A stretch of 64,000 nucleotides of DNA from the NCBI RefSeq assembly GCF_030253575.1, contig NC_080563.1, positions 35,387,001 through 35,451,000 of the forward strand, written 5' to 3'. The DNA comes from Rhododendron vialii. Lineage: Eukaryota > Streptophyta > Magnoliopsida > Ericales > Ericaceae. Numbering within the stretch: the stretch's first letter is position 1; each line of letters opens with the position of its first letter. The notes beneath the pieces are model-generated. The model made no database searches. It was not told the DNA's origin and saw only the letters and a list, made by a program, of their open reading frames with translations. This document shows, piece by piece, positions 24,501 to 34,025 of the stretch. The position numbers and the translations under genes were made by a program.

Positions 24501-26106
24501 CACCACTCCATGCCCATGGTAATAACTAATAAGTGGATGATATGTGATATGCCTTCCACGCCAATAGCTCCATTCTTTGGTTTATGTAAGCATAGCAGCC
24601 AGTATTGAAGGCATTTACTGCTTTGCATCTAGCCTCCAAAGTTGAGAATAGGAGTCAAGTGTAACAATCTTCTTCAAGGCGAATATTTGAAGAATTATCA
24701 TAAGCCAACAACTCCACGGGTCCACAATCTGCCGCATTATATAAAATAAGTCGCTTTGTAGATTCCACTATTGATATCTTGAATGCTGTTTCTTGAAGCT
24801 ATCTGCTCTGAAAGCCTCTTAATTGCTTAACCCTGTGTATTAACTGACATGTAATTTGTCGTTACTAACAGCTTTCATTTCTTTGAGAGTTTCTTGCATG
24901 TTGAAATAACCAACTTGATCAACTAGATGTATTATCCTTGTGATTGCCAAATTGTTCTCTTAGGCCCTGAAGAGTTTATTTGTATGTCGTTGCTATACTT
25001 TTGGATGCATTTAATTGTCTTGGGAGATGTGGGTCCTACTTTAAGAGTGTTTTTGAAGGAATCATTTTCCCTGGAGTCACTTCCTTTTTGAAGTAAACAT
25101 TGTGGGAGTTCCCTTTGGTTCAGGGGCGGACCCACGTTGGGGCACGTGCCCCCACGCCTTTTTTTTTTTTTTTTAAAAAATGGTATAAATACATAAAAGT
25201 TTCCTACATTCTTACAAAGCATTACCGTGGTGGTGTGGCTCTAGGCGCTGAGATGAGTGCCAGACGCCTGGGTTCAAAACCCAGGCCCCCCATTCCCTGC
25301 TTTTTTTAGTTTTTTTTCATTTTTGTTCTACCTCTTTCCTTTATTTTGCCATTTTTGTTCCATCTCTTTCCTTTATTTCTCCGTTTTTGTCCTACCTCTT
25401 TGTGTTTTCCTCCCAATCCAAAATATTATGAAAATCAAATTTACTAAATTACTGTATTCTTTAGTTTACTTTCTCTTGACTAATTGGTAATCTTACGGTT
25501 GCCACCGCGACAGTCGAAAGAGTATTTTCAGCCATGAAGATTGTCAAAAATCGGTTGCGGAATAGAATGAGTGATCAATATTCAATGGTTGAGCGATAAT
25601 TTAGTGGTATACATACAGAGAAATATTTTTTAAAATTGTGAATAATAGGTGACCCCCAGTATATGGAATTCCTGGGTCTGCCACTGCTTTGGTTAATTCA
25701 GTTTTCTCACAGAAAACCTTCCCTGACAACCGAAGAGAACATATGATCGATTTTTGGATGATTGTTGTACTTTTATTAAACAGGTGCCATGGTTAAACTG
25801 GAATGCAAAGACAGGAAAACACAGGAACTCTTATACAGCATCGGCGGTACGACAGACTCGAAAGGAAAATACGAAATTAAGGTGAGAGAAGACCATGGAA
25901 GCCAGCTTTGTGATGTCATGCTCGTCAGCAGCCCCCAGAGCAACTGTGCATCGGTGGACTCAGGGCGTGACCGTTCCCGCGTGATCCTGACAGGAAACAA
26001 CGGGATTTCTTCGTATAAACGTTTTGCCAATTCAATGGGGTTTCTGATGGACGAACCTGTGTCTGGTTGCAAGAAGCTGCTCCAGCAATATGAGCAGGAA
26101 GATTAA
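21517..26106 (+). CDS. Ole e 1-like secreted protein (pollen Ole e 1/extensin family)
   Basis: Two exons, 21517-21670 and 25784-26106, are joined in phase 1 (GCCG|GTATTT ... AACAG|GTGCC) across a 4113 bp intron and encode 158 residues. Residues 1-19 or 20 form a signal peptide (MLILALCVLPALVSA). The Ole e 1 signature EGHVYCDTCR begins at residue 30. Six cysteines (35, 38, 59, 94, 106, 147) match the family's three-disulfide pattern. Family members are small secreted beta-barrel proteins, many in pollen or roots and some glycosylated; the biochemical role is unclear. The start ATG is the first in-frame Met before the signal peptide and follows a (CT)n leader. The intron holds two mobile elements (21774-21945, 25122-25686). 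At1g78040 is the recalled Arabidopsis counterpart. Confidence 0.93.
21774..21945. mobile_element. MITE of the AGCAATG family, in the Ole e 1 intron
   Basis: It starts GAGCAATGCTAC, then ACACACCTTTAAAACAC, and ends GTGTTTTAAAGGTGTGTTCC. The inside contains two inverted copies of CCGTTAGATG and TGTCCGGAAC-type segments. It is one of four copies in the window. Confidence 0.75.
21946..25113. other. Interior of the Ole e 1 intron
   Basis: About 3.2 kb with no recognised exon or repeat beyond an (AAT)n run at 22067-22084. It is T-rich, consistent with intronic sequence. Confidence 0.4.
25122..25686. mobile_element. Internally deleted hAT transposon with perfect 8 bp target duplication
   Basis: The termini are CAGGGGCGGACCCACG (25122) and CCTGGGTCTGCCACTG (25686), with the direct repeat CTTTGGTT on both sides (25114-25121 and 25687-25694). 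Near the right end, 25498-25602 on the plus strand encodes ATVERVFSAMKIVKNRLRNR, the hAT C-terminal dimerisation motif, followed by a stop. The transposase is otherwise deleted. A tRNA-like stretch (CGCCTGGGTTCAAAACCCAG at about 25265) lies inside and may be a captured SINE piece. Confidence 0.85.
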
Positions 26107-27119
26107 ACTTAAGGTTGTTCTGAGCTTTGGTATGTCTTAGATTAAGTACCACTTCCTCTATGATATGTGTGATTTATTTGTATGGTAATGTTTGTGTGCA
26201 AGTTTATGGGACTATGCTGATTTTGCATTGTCGGTGGATCCTCTTTGAGACATTATTCACATGAAGTCTGCTTTTGTCTTAGAAAATGTGATTTTTCCAC
26301 TAGTTGGGCCTGGTTATTTTATCCAGAATTGTTGGAGGGGCTTAATTAGAAAGATTAGGAGGACTAAATCACAAGAGCAATGGTACAAACATACCTTTAG
26401 AACACCACTCTGGACACAACCGTGTCCGCGGAACGGTTAGATGTGCAGATCCACATACATCTGACGGTTCCGGACGCAGTTGTGTCCAGAGTTGTATTCT
26501 AAAGGTGTGTTCCTAGACTTTTTGAAGTCATAAAGCAAACTTGAAAGATGCCAATTGCCCAAATTTTTGTCGATTTAGGTTTTGGCTGGCTAGCTAGCTG
26601 AACAGATCAAATTTTTGTCGATTTGCCTCATGTTCAATTACTTTCGCATTTTAACATTTAGTATATCAGTATGTGCCAACTTTTCTTGGGCTTCACTGTT
26701 GGTGCTTAATTGATGGTTATGGATCGTAGAGTTCTATCTTGTTGAAGGGTTGAGTTTGAGTCCTATCAGGCAGGTGGTATGTTGGGTTCTCTTGTGATTA
26801 TTAATTGAGTGATGCTGTTGCGATTACATCTCCATGTAACATTGAGGTATTATCTTGTGTTTTGTTTTGCTTATAACTCGGTATCCGACTCATTGCCCCA
26901 AGTAATTTTGGGATACCAATTGCACTGTTCACTAGCCGGGGTCTAGTTAAAACCAGGACAAAGCTCCATATGTGCGCTACAGGAATTGTTAGTTTGAGGG
27001 TGGAAGTCGAACCTGAGACCAAAAACCTAAAGATAAGAAGATGATAAACTTGTTTTTTTGATCCTCGATAAACATTTCTTTGTTGTTTTTTGATCCGCAA
27101 CATTTCTTTCTTGTTATTT
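26107..27119. other. Downstream of the Ole e 1 gene
   Basis: This stretch includes the probable 3' UTR and the MITE at 26375-26520. No further gene is seen. Confidence 0.35.
26375..26520. mobile_element. MITE of the AGCAATG family
   Basis: It starts AGAGCAATGGTACAAACA, TACCTTTAGAACAC, and ends ATTCTAAAGGTGTGTTCC. The centre repeats CGGAACGGTTAGATG and its inverse CATCTGACGGTTCCGG. It lies about 270 bp after the Ole e 1 stop codon. Confidence 0.75.
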
Positions 27120-27418
27120 GTGGTTTTTTGGAGAGTAGGGTTTTGCCTTCCCTGATGGAGAGGACCCTAGGGACAAAGAGATAAATCTCTTCTTTTGCTG
27201 GGCAAAAAAATGAAGGGAAAACAATGCAATTTCAGGTTTTCTTTGTTTGGAGAACTGATTCTGTATTTGTTTTCCTTTGGTTGTGTTGGTCTCTCGCCAA
27301 CTTTCTTTCTCTTGGGGTTAGGATGGCAAAGTGATTGTCGATGGCCTCCTTGCCAACCCAGTATACTCCGTTTTAAAGATTAATAAAATTTCTTTCGCTA
27401 TTTAAAAAAAAAAAAAAA
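27120..27418 (+). mobile_element. LINE-like 3' fragment with A-tail
   Basis: It ends AAAGATTAATAAAATTTC, TTTCGCTATTT and an A-run to 27418, sharing its tail with the elements ending at 5355 and 10489. The start is approximate because no clear target duplication was found. Confidence 0.55.
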
Positions 27419-28249
27419 GGAATTGTGGAGTGAAAGAAAAGGGAAAAGGAGCGGTTAAATCCTTCGACCTTATCTATATGTCGACCAAATTCTGATCCAA
27501 GTATGGAATAAAAGTGAATCAAGGGGAAATTATTACCTCCATGGTTTTTTCCAACACAAATTGATGTGGGCTCCACTAGGGGCGGCTCCACCATGGTTGT
27601 ATGAATTAGTCGATTTTGTCCTTGACCAAGGGATAATTGTTAGATTAGATTGGTAAAGAATCAAAAATCAAATTTTCGGCCTTAAAACCTAAAAAAAGCT
27701 CGTGATTTTAGGAAGCTGCTTCTAAAACCTATTGCAAAATCTTAATTGGGCTGGGCCCATTTAATCTAATGACCAGACTCGGTTCAGACGGATAGACAGC
27801 ACTCGCGATAAATGGGCCAAGGCCCACTTTTTTCATGCCCTCTCCTCCTACAAAACTCAAGTGCCCCAAAGGGCTCAGGCAATGTCCAACTTGGGGTCAT
27901 TCTTAGTTGCCACATCAATGTGGGATTAAGACTTTTTTACCCCTCATTTACCAATGCTTATATTGACACTTTTATGGGCAATTTCTCATTCACCGTTAAT
28001 TGATTTTAGTCAACCTAGTGTTCGATGTTAATCTCTATACGAAGACGAACACAACGATATGTGGGACAAACTCAAAACTAAGCTAAGAATCAATTTTCTT
28101 CCCTTGTCGAAAATATATGTTCTTGTATATACCAAAAAGAAGGGAAAAAAGGTCAATCATACGCAATGCAGGCAAACCAATATGACTTTGGAAACCGAGA
28201 TAAGTTAAAGCCTTGAACAGATCAGAATATATAGTAGAAAATCACCAGG
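27419..28249. other. Intergenic DNA, no gene recognised
   Basis: AT-rich with no supported exon or clear repeat. Confidence 0.3.
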
Positions 28250-28260
28250 TACTCGTTGTT

Positions 28261-29053
28261 TTTTTTTTTTTTAAATAATCAAGGATAGGGGTGTACATGG
28301 TCCGGATTGGTCCGGTTCTTTAGAAAACCAGTAGCTGGACCATTTCAAACGGTTCTAGAAAATTAGGAACCAGAACCTAACCAATATATGCATGGAACCT
28401 AATCAGAACCAAACCACAAGACCGGTCCAGTTTTGGTTCGGTTCTATCCAATAAGCATCCAAACACTTATTCACAAAATATGAACTTATAAAATTAAAGA
28501 AATAGGAAGATAATCTGCTGGAATAGAAAAGGAAGGAAGAAAATAAAAGTTTTCCTAACAAATGAGATTTCATCTCTGAATAAATTAAGTTTAGCAAGAA
28601 AAAGATTAACCTTCCAAATTCAAATACATATTTAATTGCACACATATGTATTGCTATATTTATCTTAGTTTTAAACGGTCTGGTTCGGTTCTAAACACGG
28701 TTCATTAATTGAGAATCAGTAACCGAACCAAAACTAACGGTTCTTATTTTTTTGGAACCATAACCTGACCGTAGAACCGCAGAACCAGACCAAATAGGAC
28801 AGTTTGGACTGGTTTTATAGTTTGGGCGGTTTTCTTGAACACCCCTAATCGAGGAACAGCTCTATAGCCGAGTCACAATTGGACTCGACTGCGCAACCCA
28901 AACCTCGGGGGAACTAGCGCGGCCATACCAGTCACGGCGCCCCACTTACTATCAGGGTACTCACCCGGTGGGGAATCGAACTCCTGACCAAGGGGAGTAC
29001 TCCCAAAGTCAGTCAATTGCCCGTACCACTGGGGCAACCCCTGGGTGTGTAGC
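28261..29053 (-). mobile_element. tRNA-derived SINE interrupted by a hAT-like element
   Basis: An 11 bp direct repeat TACTCGTTGTT lies at 28250-28260 and 29054-29064. Read on the minus strand, the 5' part has GGGGTTGCCCCAGTGGTAC (A-box-like) and GAGTTCGATTCCCC (B-box-like). The 3' end is a poly(A) tail, seen as the T-run at 28261-28272. Removing the nested element 28286-28847 and its duplicated 8 bp leaves about 223 bp, a normal SINE length. It may belong to an Au-type SINE family; that name is a guess from memory. Confidence 0.8.
28286..28847. mobile_element. hAT-like non-autonomous element nested in the SINE
   Basis: The termini are TAGGGGTGTACATGG and TTGAACACCCCTA. The flanking 8 bp repeats are ATCAAGGA (28278-28285) and ATCGAGGA (28848-28855), one mismatch. 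The inside is made of short GGTTCGGTTC/GAACCGAACC-type motifs in both orientations, a pattern common to such plant elements. It has no coding capacity. Confidence 0.8.
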
Positions 29054-29064
29054 TACTCGTTGTT

Positions 29065-30581
29065 GATTAGCTTACTTCAAATACAATTTTTTTTTATGGT
29101 ATGAAAATTAAATAAGAAACAAATATCATGAGCTTGATGTCACAATGATTTGTGAAGCAATTATTTTAATTTGGCTAAAGTCAATAAATTCCAAACCTTT
29201 TTCATGGATTATTCATGATGTCCGGACAAATTTAAGCGAATCTTGATTGATTATTAATTAAAAGACATATTCGACCATCAACCAGAAGGATGCCAGATCA
29301 AAACTGGGGAAAAGCCTCGTACGGACTGACCCAACAAGAGTTTATATATAGCAACATTTAGCATGTTTGTATAACTTTTCGCGGACCTTCAAAGTTAAAA
29401 GCACATTTGGACTTTTCTATCTTGTATGTTCGATAGAAAGAGGAATATTTGGACTCAAATCATTGCATGTGTTAACAGAGTTTGGTGGGGGATGTGGTTG
29501 TGCATTTGTTGGTCGACGTAACTGTTCTTGCATGGGAGGCAGAAATAATCACATGGGGTGGAAGGTTGCGGTAGGTAGGTGGTGCCCAATTCAAGACTTT
29601 GAAGAGCTGTTGGTTTTGTTTGTTTGGAGACTTTGGTTGTGGTAGGCGTTAGGTGGTGTACAAATTTTAATACTCCTATACATTTGTTTGGTGTTTATTT
29701 CATACTTTAAATTACGAAGAGAATCCAAAAGTAGCCATTGGGTTTTGAGAGAAACTTATTTATGGAGCTGAGCAATCTCAGCCGTCTATTTTGGAAATCA
29801 ATGGTCCGGATTTTAATTAACTATTCATGCGAATAATTTTTTTTAAAATTCGGACTGTCCAAAACACTTTTGGACGGCCGGGATTGAGTTCCGCAAACAC
29901 TTGTTTATAGCTCGCTCATGAATCTGTTAAATCTTTTTCGTTCTAATTTGATTTATTTAGAGAAAAAAAATACAATATTTTATCTAATAGTAATAACAAC
30001 ATTTAGCAAACGCGCCAGGGTCAAGTTTGAGTGAGTTTTTTTTTTTGGGTACATAAGAGGGCTTAGGTCTTAAGAAACAAAAACACTTGACGCAATAGCT
30101 CGATCAACTGGATCGACCACTGCGCAAAGCCTCCAACACGATTGATGAGACTTGATCAACGCTGAATTTATATGCTTATATGTATAATGTATGTCGAACA
30201 TGTCCATTAGTTCTCTAAGTCATTCAAAGATTTCTACAATAATATCTCTAATAGTCAAATATGTAGAGATTCTATCATAGGTAGGATCTTTCGTCACAAG
30301 AACGCAAGGCAGTGATCTCCATATCAAGGATTTGTATATCTAATGTACTTTCTTCCCAATATCGACGTTTAGCCTAAGGTCTCTTGGCCAATGGCCACTT
30401 TATCCCTTTTGTCTATACGTTCCAAATGTTCAATTATTATTATCCTTTACGAGGATTCTCTCTATGAGAATGGTGTGAGGGGTTTTTTTCAGACCGTCCG
30501 TCTCAGTAATCAATGATCCGGATTGAAAATGAATTTTTTCAGAAAAGAGTTAGAAAAGAGTCAATTTTCCCCCGGAAGAGT
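29065..30581. other. Intergenic DNA, no gene recognised
   Basis: This stretch has a short inverted fragment near 29780-29890 (GGTCCGGATTTTAATT and CGGACTGTCC with an inverse), probably MITE debris. The 92-codon frame at 29367-29645 has no recognisable family. Confidence 0.3.
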
Positions 30582-30609
30582 TTGTTAGATTTCTTGGAGA
30601 GTTCCAACT

Positions 30610-30647
<38 letters not shown>

Positions 30648-31014
30648 TTATTAACCAAGTTTAGGTGGTTTAGATGCGTGACGTGGGATTAAGTCTAACA
30701 CTCTCCTTTACATGTAGTCCGGATGCATGTAGAGGTACAAATTGAAGAACTTCCAGAATTTAACATGGTATCAGATCTAGATTTTCGGAGGCTTTTTCCC
30801 TTTGTTTGTGTCATAGTTGCACTTTGTTTCATTGCGATCCGTATGTTCCGAATCCTTTGTTAACCTCTTCACGTGCGAGTCAGGAGTCGCACGTGAGGAG
30901 GAGTGTTAGAAATTGTCCCACATTTATTAATTATCTCATCCCAAACTAGTATATAAGCTTGGACGACCTCTTCACTCTTTGCTAATTGGTTTGGTGTTGA
31001 ACGTTTTAACAAAG
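30582..31014. mobile_element. Inverted pair of short LTR-like sequences
   Basis: The left part (TGTTAGATTTCTTGGAGAG, then CAACTTAAAATCAATTGGCA) and the right part starting TGTTAGAAATTGTCCCACA are inverted relatives: CTAATTGGTTTGGTGTTGAA at about 30982 mirrors the left segment, and GTGGGATTAAGTCTAACACT at about 30685 mirrors the right. TGGTATCAGATCT at 30765 resembles a tRNA-Met primer site. The right part also has TATATAAGCTTGG, a probable promoter. No coding sequence is present; the class is uncertain (LTR or TRIM-like). Confidence 0.45.
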
Positions 31015-31244
31015 CTTGTTTTTAATCTGGACTATTGATTGTCAAAATGAACTATTCGAATCTCATGAAAATCCTCGCATCATCCTCGCTGTGAGAATTC
31101 TCGCAGAGTATTGGATTAAATTGTCCTCTTTTTCAAAAAAATTGAACCCTATTCGGTAACCATCCCGGGGCGACAATTACACAACTCTTCTAATAACACC
31201 TGCGAATATACGGAGTATTCGGAAAACGATACTCTTCTTAAAGA

Positions 31245-31615
31245 GATGCTACATACACTACATAGTTACACTATATTTTATGTGGAGCTCATTTCAGGTT
31301 TTAAAAAAATCTAGAAAAATATTCATAAATTCTAAAATATTATTTTATAGGGCTTTGTAAAAAATTAGCTTCAACGGATATTGGTAAGTATTATTTCTAG
31401 ATTCGTAGTGCCAAAATTGCACAATTAAGCAAGTTCACCCCTATGGATCCAAAAGCAGTACTTACTGACATTCATTGGAGCTAATTTTTTATAGGACCCC
31501 ATAAAACAATATTTTAAAATTTATCGGAATTTTTTTAAATTTTTTTGGAACTCAAAATAAGTTCCACATAAGATGTAGTGTAACTATATAGTGTAAAAAG
31601 GTAGTGTACCTATCT
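31245..31615. mobile_element. Inverted-repeat MITE
   Basis: The left arm (CTACATAGTTACACTATATT) pairs with the right arm (GTAGTGTAACTATATAGTG). Inner arms around TATTTTATAGGGCTTTGTAA and its inverse pair as well. It is about 370 bp long. Confidence 0.7.
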
Positions 31616-31629
31616 TTAGTGCTGTTATT

Positions 31630-32015
31630 ACCTTGTCAAAAAACATCAAACTATCTTGGTTGATGCAGCCACTATGGAGCCCATTTCGGATCCCAATATT
31701 TAATCTGAATCGTTCATTTTGTTCGTCATGTTGTGTATGTTGTCCACGTAAAAATTTAGTTTGATCAGGCAACGATAATTATTCAATAGGACTCATTTAA
31801 ATTACAGTTTTGAAAAAAATTCACCTGCAGCAGTTTCGTTTTTGAAGAAAAATGCATTTTGAAAACATAGTTACCAATGTTTGATAAATTTAAATTTTCA
31901 CGTATACTGCATACTCAACAAGACGAACAAAATGAACGATTTAGATCAAATATTTGGACTCAGAGTGGGCCCCATATTGGGTGCGCGGCACACGTTCTGT
32001 GCATAGCTGTGCATA
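31630..32015. mobile_element. Inverted-repeat MITE next to the PGM leader
   Basis: The left arm (CACTATGGAGCCCATTTCGG, GAATCGTTCATTTTGTTCGT) pairs with the right arm (CGAACAAAATGAACGATTTA, ACTCAGAGTGGGCCCCATAT). Its end lies within a few tens of bases of the presumed phosphoglycerate mutase transcription start. Confidence 0.7.
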
Positions 32016-32274
32016 GGTGCACAGCACGCACCCAGAACGCTGCTTGGAGGAGCCCCTTAGACCCATCTCGCAGACAACCCTGTATCTCTCCCTCTCTCTC
32101 TGAATTTCGTTGTCAAATACATGTCACGACTGTAATCTCCATCACAATCATAAATACCAGTAGGAGGAATAGTAATCTCGTCAACTTCTCTCGGAATAAA
32201 ATCGTTTTCCCCCGAGAAGAAGCAAAGCTTGCATTTTGGTCAGGCCCTTGGTTTTTCCGTCAAGCATCAATTCC

Positions 32275-32293
32275 CCTATAAGCCAAGGTACTG

Positions 32294-32328
<35 letters not shown>

Positions 32329-32354
32329 TCTCTCTCCTATAAGCCAAGGTACTG

Positions 32355-32451
<97 letters not shown>
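32275..32451 (+). repeat. Duplicated leader segment with long (CT)n and (TA)n
   Basis: CCTATAAGCCAAGGTACTGA, followed by AATCTCTCTC, occurs at 32275 and again at 32336 (61 bp period). (CT)n then runs from about 32359 to 32412, followed by (TA)n to about 32451. Each copy contains a plausible splice donor CCAAG|GTACTG (after 32287 and after 32348). It lies in the leader of the phosphoglycerate mutase gene, whose first coding exon has its acceptor at 34024. Confidence 0.75.
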
Positions 32452-33404
32452 TATAATTGCGTTTGTTTTTATTTTTACTTCACGCATTGAAGATTTTCGT
32501 TCTTTAGTCAGTTTATGTAAGTGGGTTTGATTAATCTTGATCAAGTTTATGTAAGTGGGTTTGCTTAATTTTTTTTTTTTTTTATGTTCTTGATCAGGTT
32601 ATGCAAATGGGTTTGATTAATTTTTTATGTTCTTGACAACTTATTTGATTAGTTTTCTGTCTGATCTTGTGATTATGCATGTGCATTTGTAAGACTTTTT
32701 TTGTGGATGTATGCAAGTGTTGGAAACAGAAATGTTAATGGAGTTGGATCTAATTTATGATGTTAAATTTCAATTAAGCTTTTTCTCTCACCATTTTAGG
32801 AGTTAGACCTTGTTTGGTTGCCAAGAAAAATGGATGGAAAACAAAGAAGACGTTTTTTGATAACTCAGGTGTCCGGACCAGCTTATATGCACCTCGACTA
32901 ATCCTGTGTCCAATCTCACCGCAACAAGAAAGACATTGCTAATGTTTTGTTTTTCTAAGTGGTTTCTATGCCGTTACTATAAAAAAAGATTCTCCAAAAC
33001 ATGGAAACCAAGTACAAAGTCCAAACAAGGGGTGAGATAAATTGGTGATAAAAATCCGTTTGAGATATGTCATTGCTCTAGGAGCAAAATTAGTTGATGG
33101 GTTGCACTTGATTGCCTGTGAATTGTGATTATTCAACCTCTCTCCTCCTCCTCTTCTAGCAATTTGAGTATTAGACATTGTGGGTTTGATGTGGAAAACA
33201 TGGTTTTTAGATTCTATTAGGTGGTTGACTTCTACAGTTCTACTACTCGAGTTTTATCTTTGTGGGCATTGAGTTGGGTAGCATTCAATTTTTGAGGGAT
33301 TACCCATTTCTAGTTATGGAGGCATGAAACCGGAATTATGTGATTATAAGCTCGTTTCATGTACAGTACTTTCAGTTCCTTGCTTTTATTCCTTTCAAAC
33401 AGTC

Positions 33405-33520
33405 CAGGAACACAACTGTTTGGAGCCGTTTGGCGTATGCGGGCTCATGTGCATTGAACGGTTTTGGACGCAGTTGTGTCCTAAGTTGTATTTTAAAGTT
33501 AGTGTTCCTAGCATTGCTCT
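33405..33520. mobile_element. MITE of the AGCAATG family, in the PGM leader intron
   Basis: It begins near GGAACACAACTGTTTGG, has the centre CGTATGCGGGCTCATGTGCA, TTGAACGGTTTTGGACG, and ends AGTGTTCCTAGCATTGCTCT. The right terminus is complete and the left is decayed. Confidence 0.65.
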
Positions 33521-34025
33521 ATTCCTTTTTCTTTTTGGCATTTTCCCACTTTGCTTTGCCTTTTTTCTTTTGATTATTTCCTTCTTCCTTTCCGGTTTGG
33601 AAACTTAACATGTTCATTGTATCTGTGAGCTCACTTTGTGTTGACTATGATTCTTTTTTCTTTAGATTCTTTTTTGAAGCACTGTAGTATTTACCATTGT
33701 CTCTTCGCGTGTTCACAAAATAGGCGCTACCCATTTGGCTGATAGGTATGCATCTATAATTATGTAGTCTCTCTTTGATTAGCAAGAGAATGATAGAAAG
33801 TGATAGAGAGATTTAACTCTTTCACATGTTTGATTAGCAAGAGAAAAATGAAGAGTGCGTGAGGCGAGAGCATAACAATCTAGATTTAAACTACATCTCT
33901 ATTTCCAGTAAAAAATACAAGAAAATTTGAATTTATTCTACAGATAGTTATCTACATTTAGATATCAAATCTATCCATCTTTGGCTCTTGATCAACTGAC
34001 TCTTAGGATTTCATTGATTTTCAGA

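Noticed and set aside
25257-25300. tRNA gene from the GGGTTCAAAACCC motif
   Set aside because: Only a T-arm/B-box-like word is seen; no acceptor stem or anticodon arm could be paired. It is better read as a SINE-like piece inside the hAT element.
32260-32544. 94-codon minus-strand frame rich in ERERER and IYIYIY
   Set aside because: It is a translation of (CT)n and (TA)n simple repeats.
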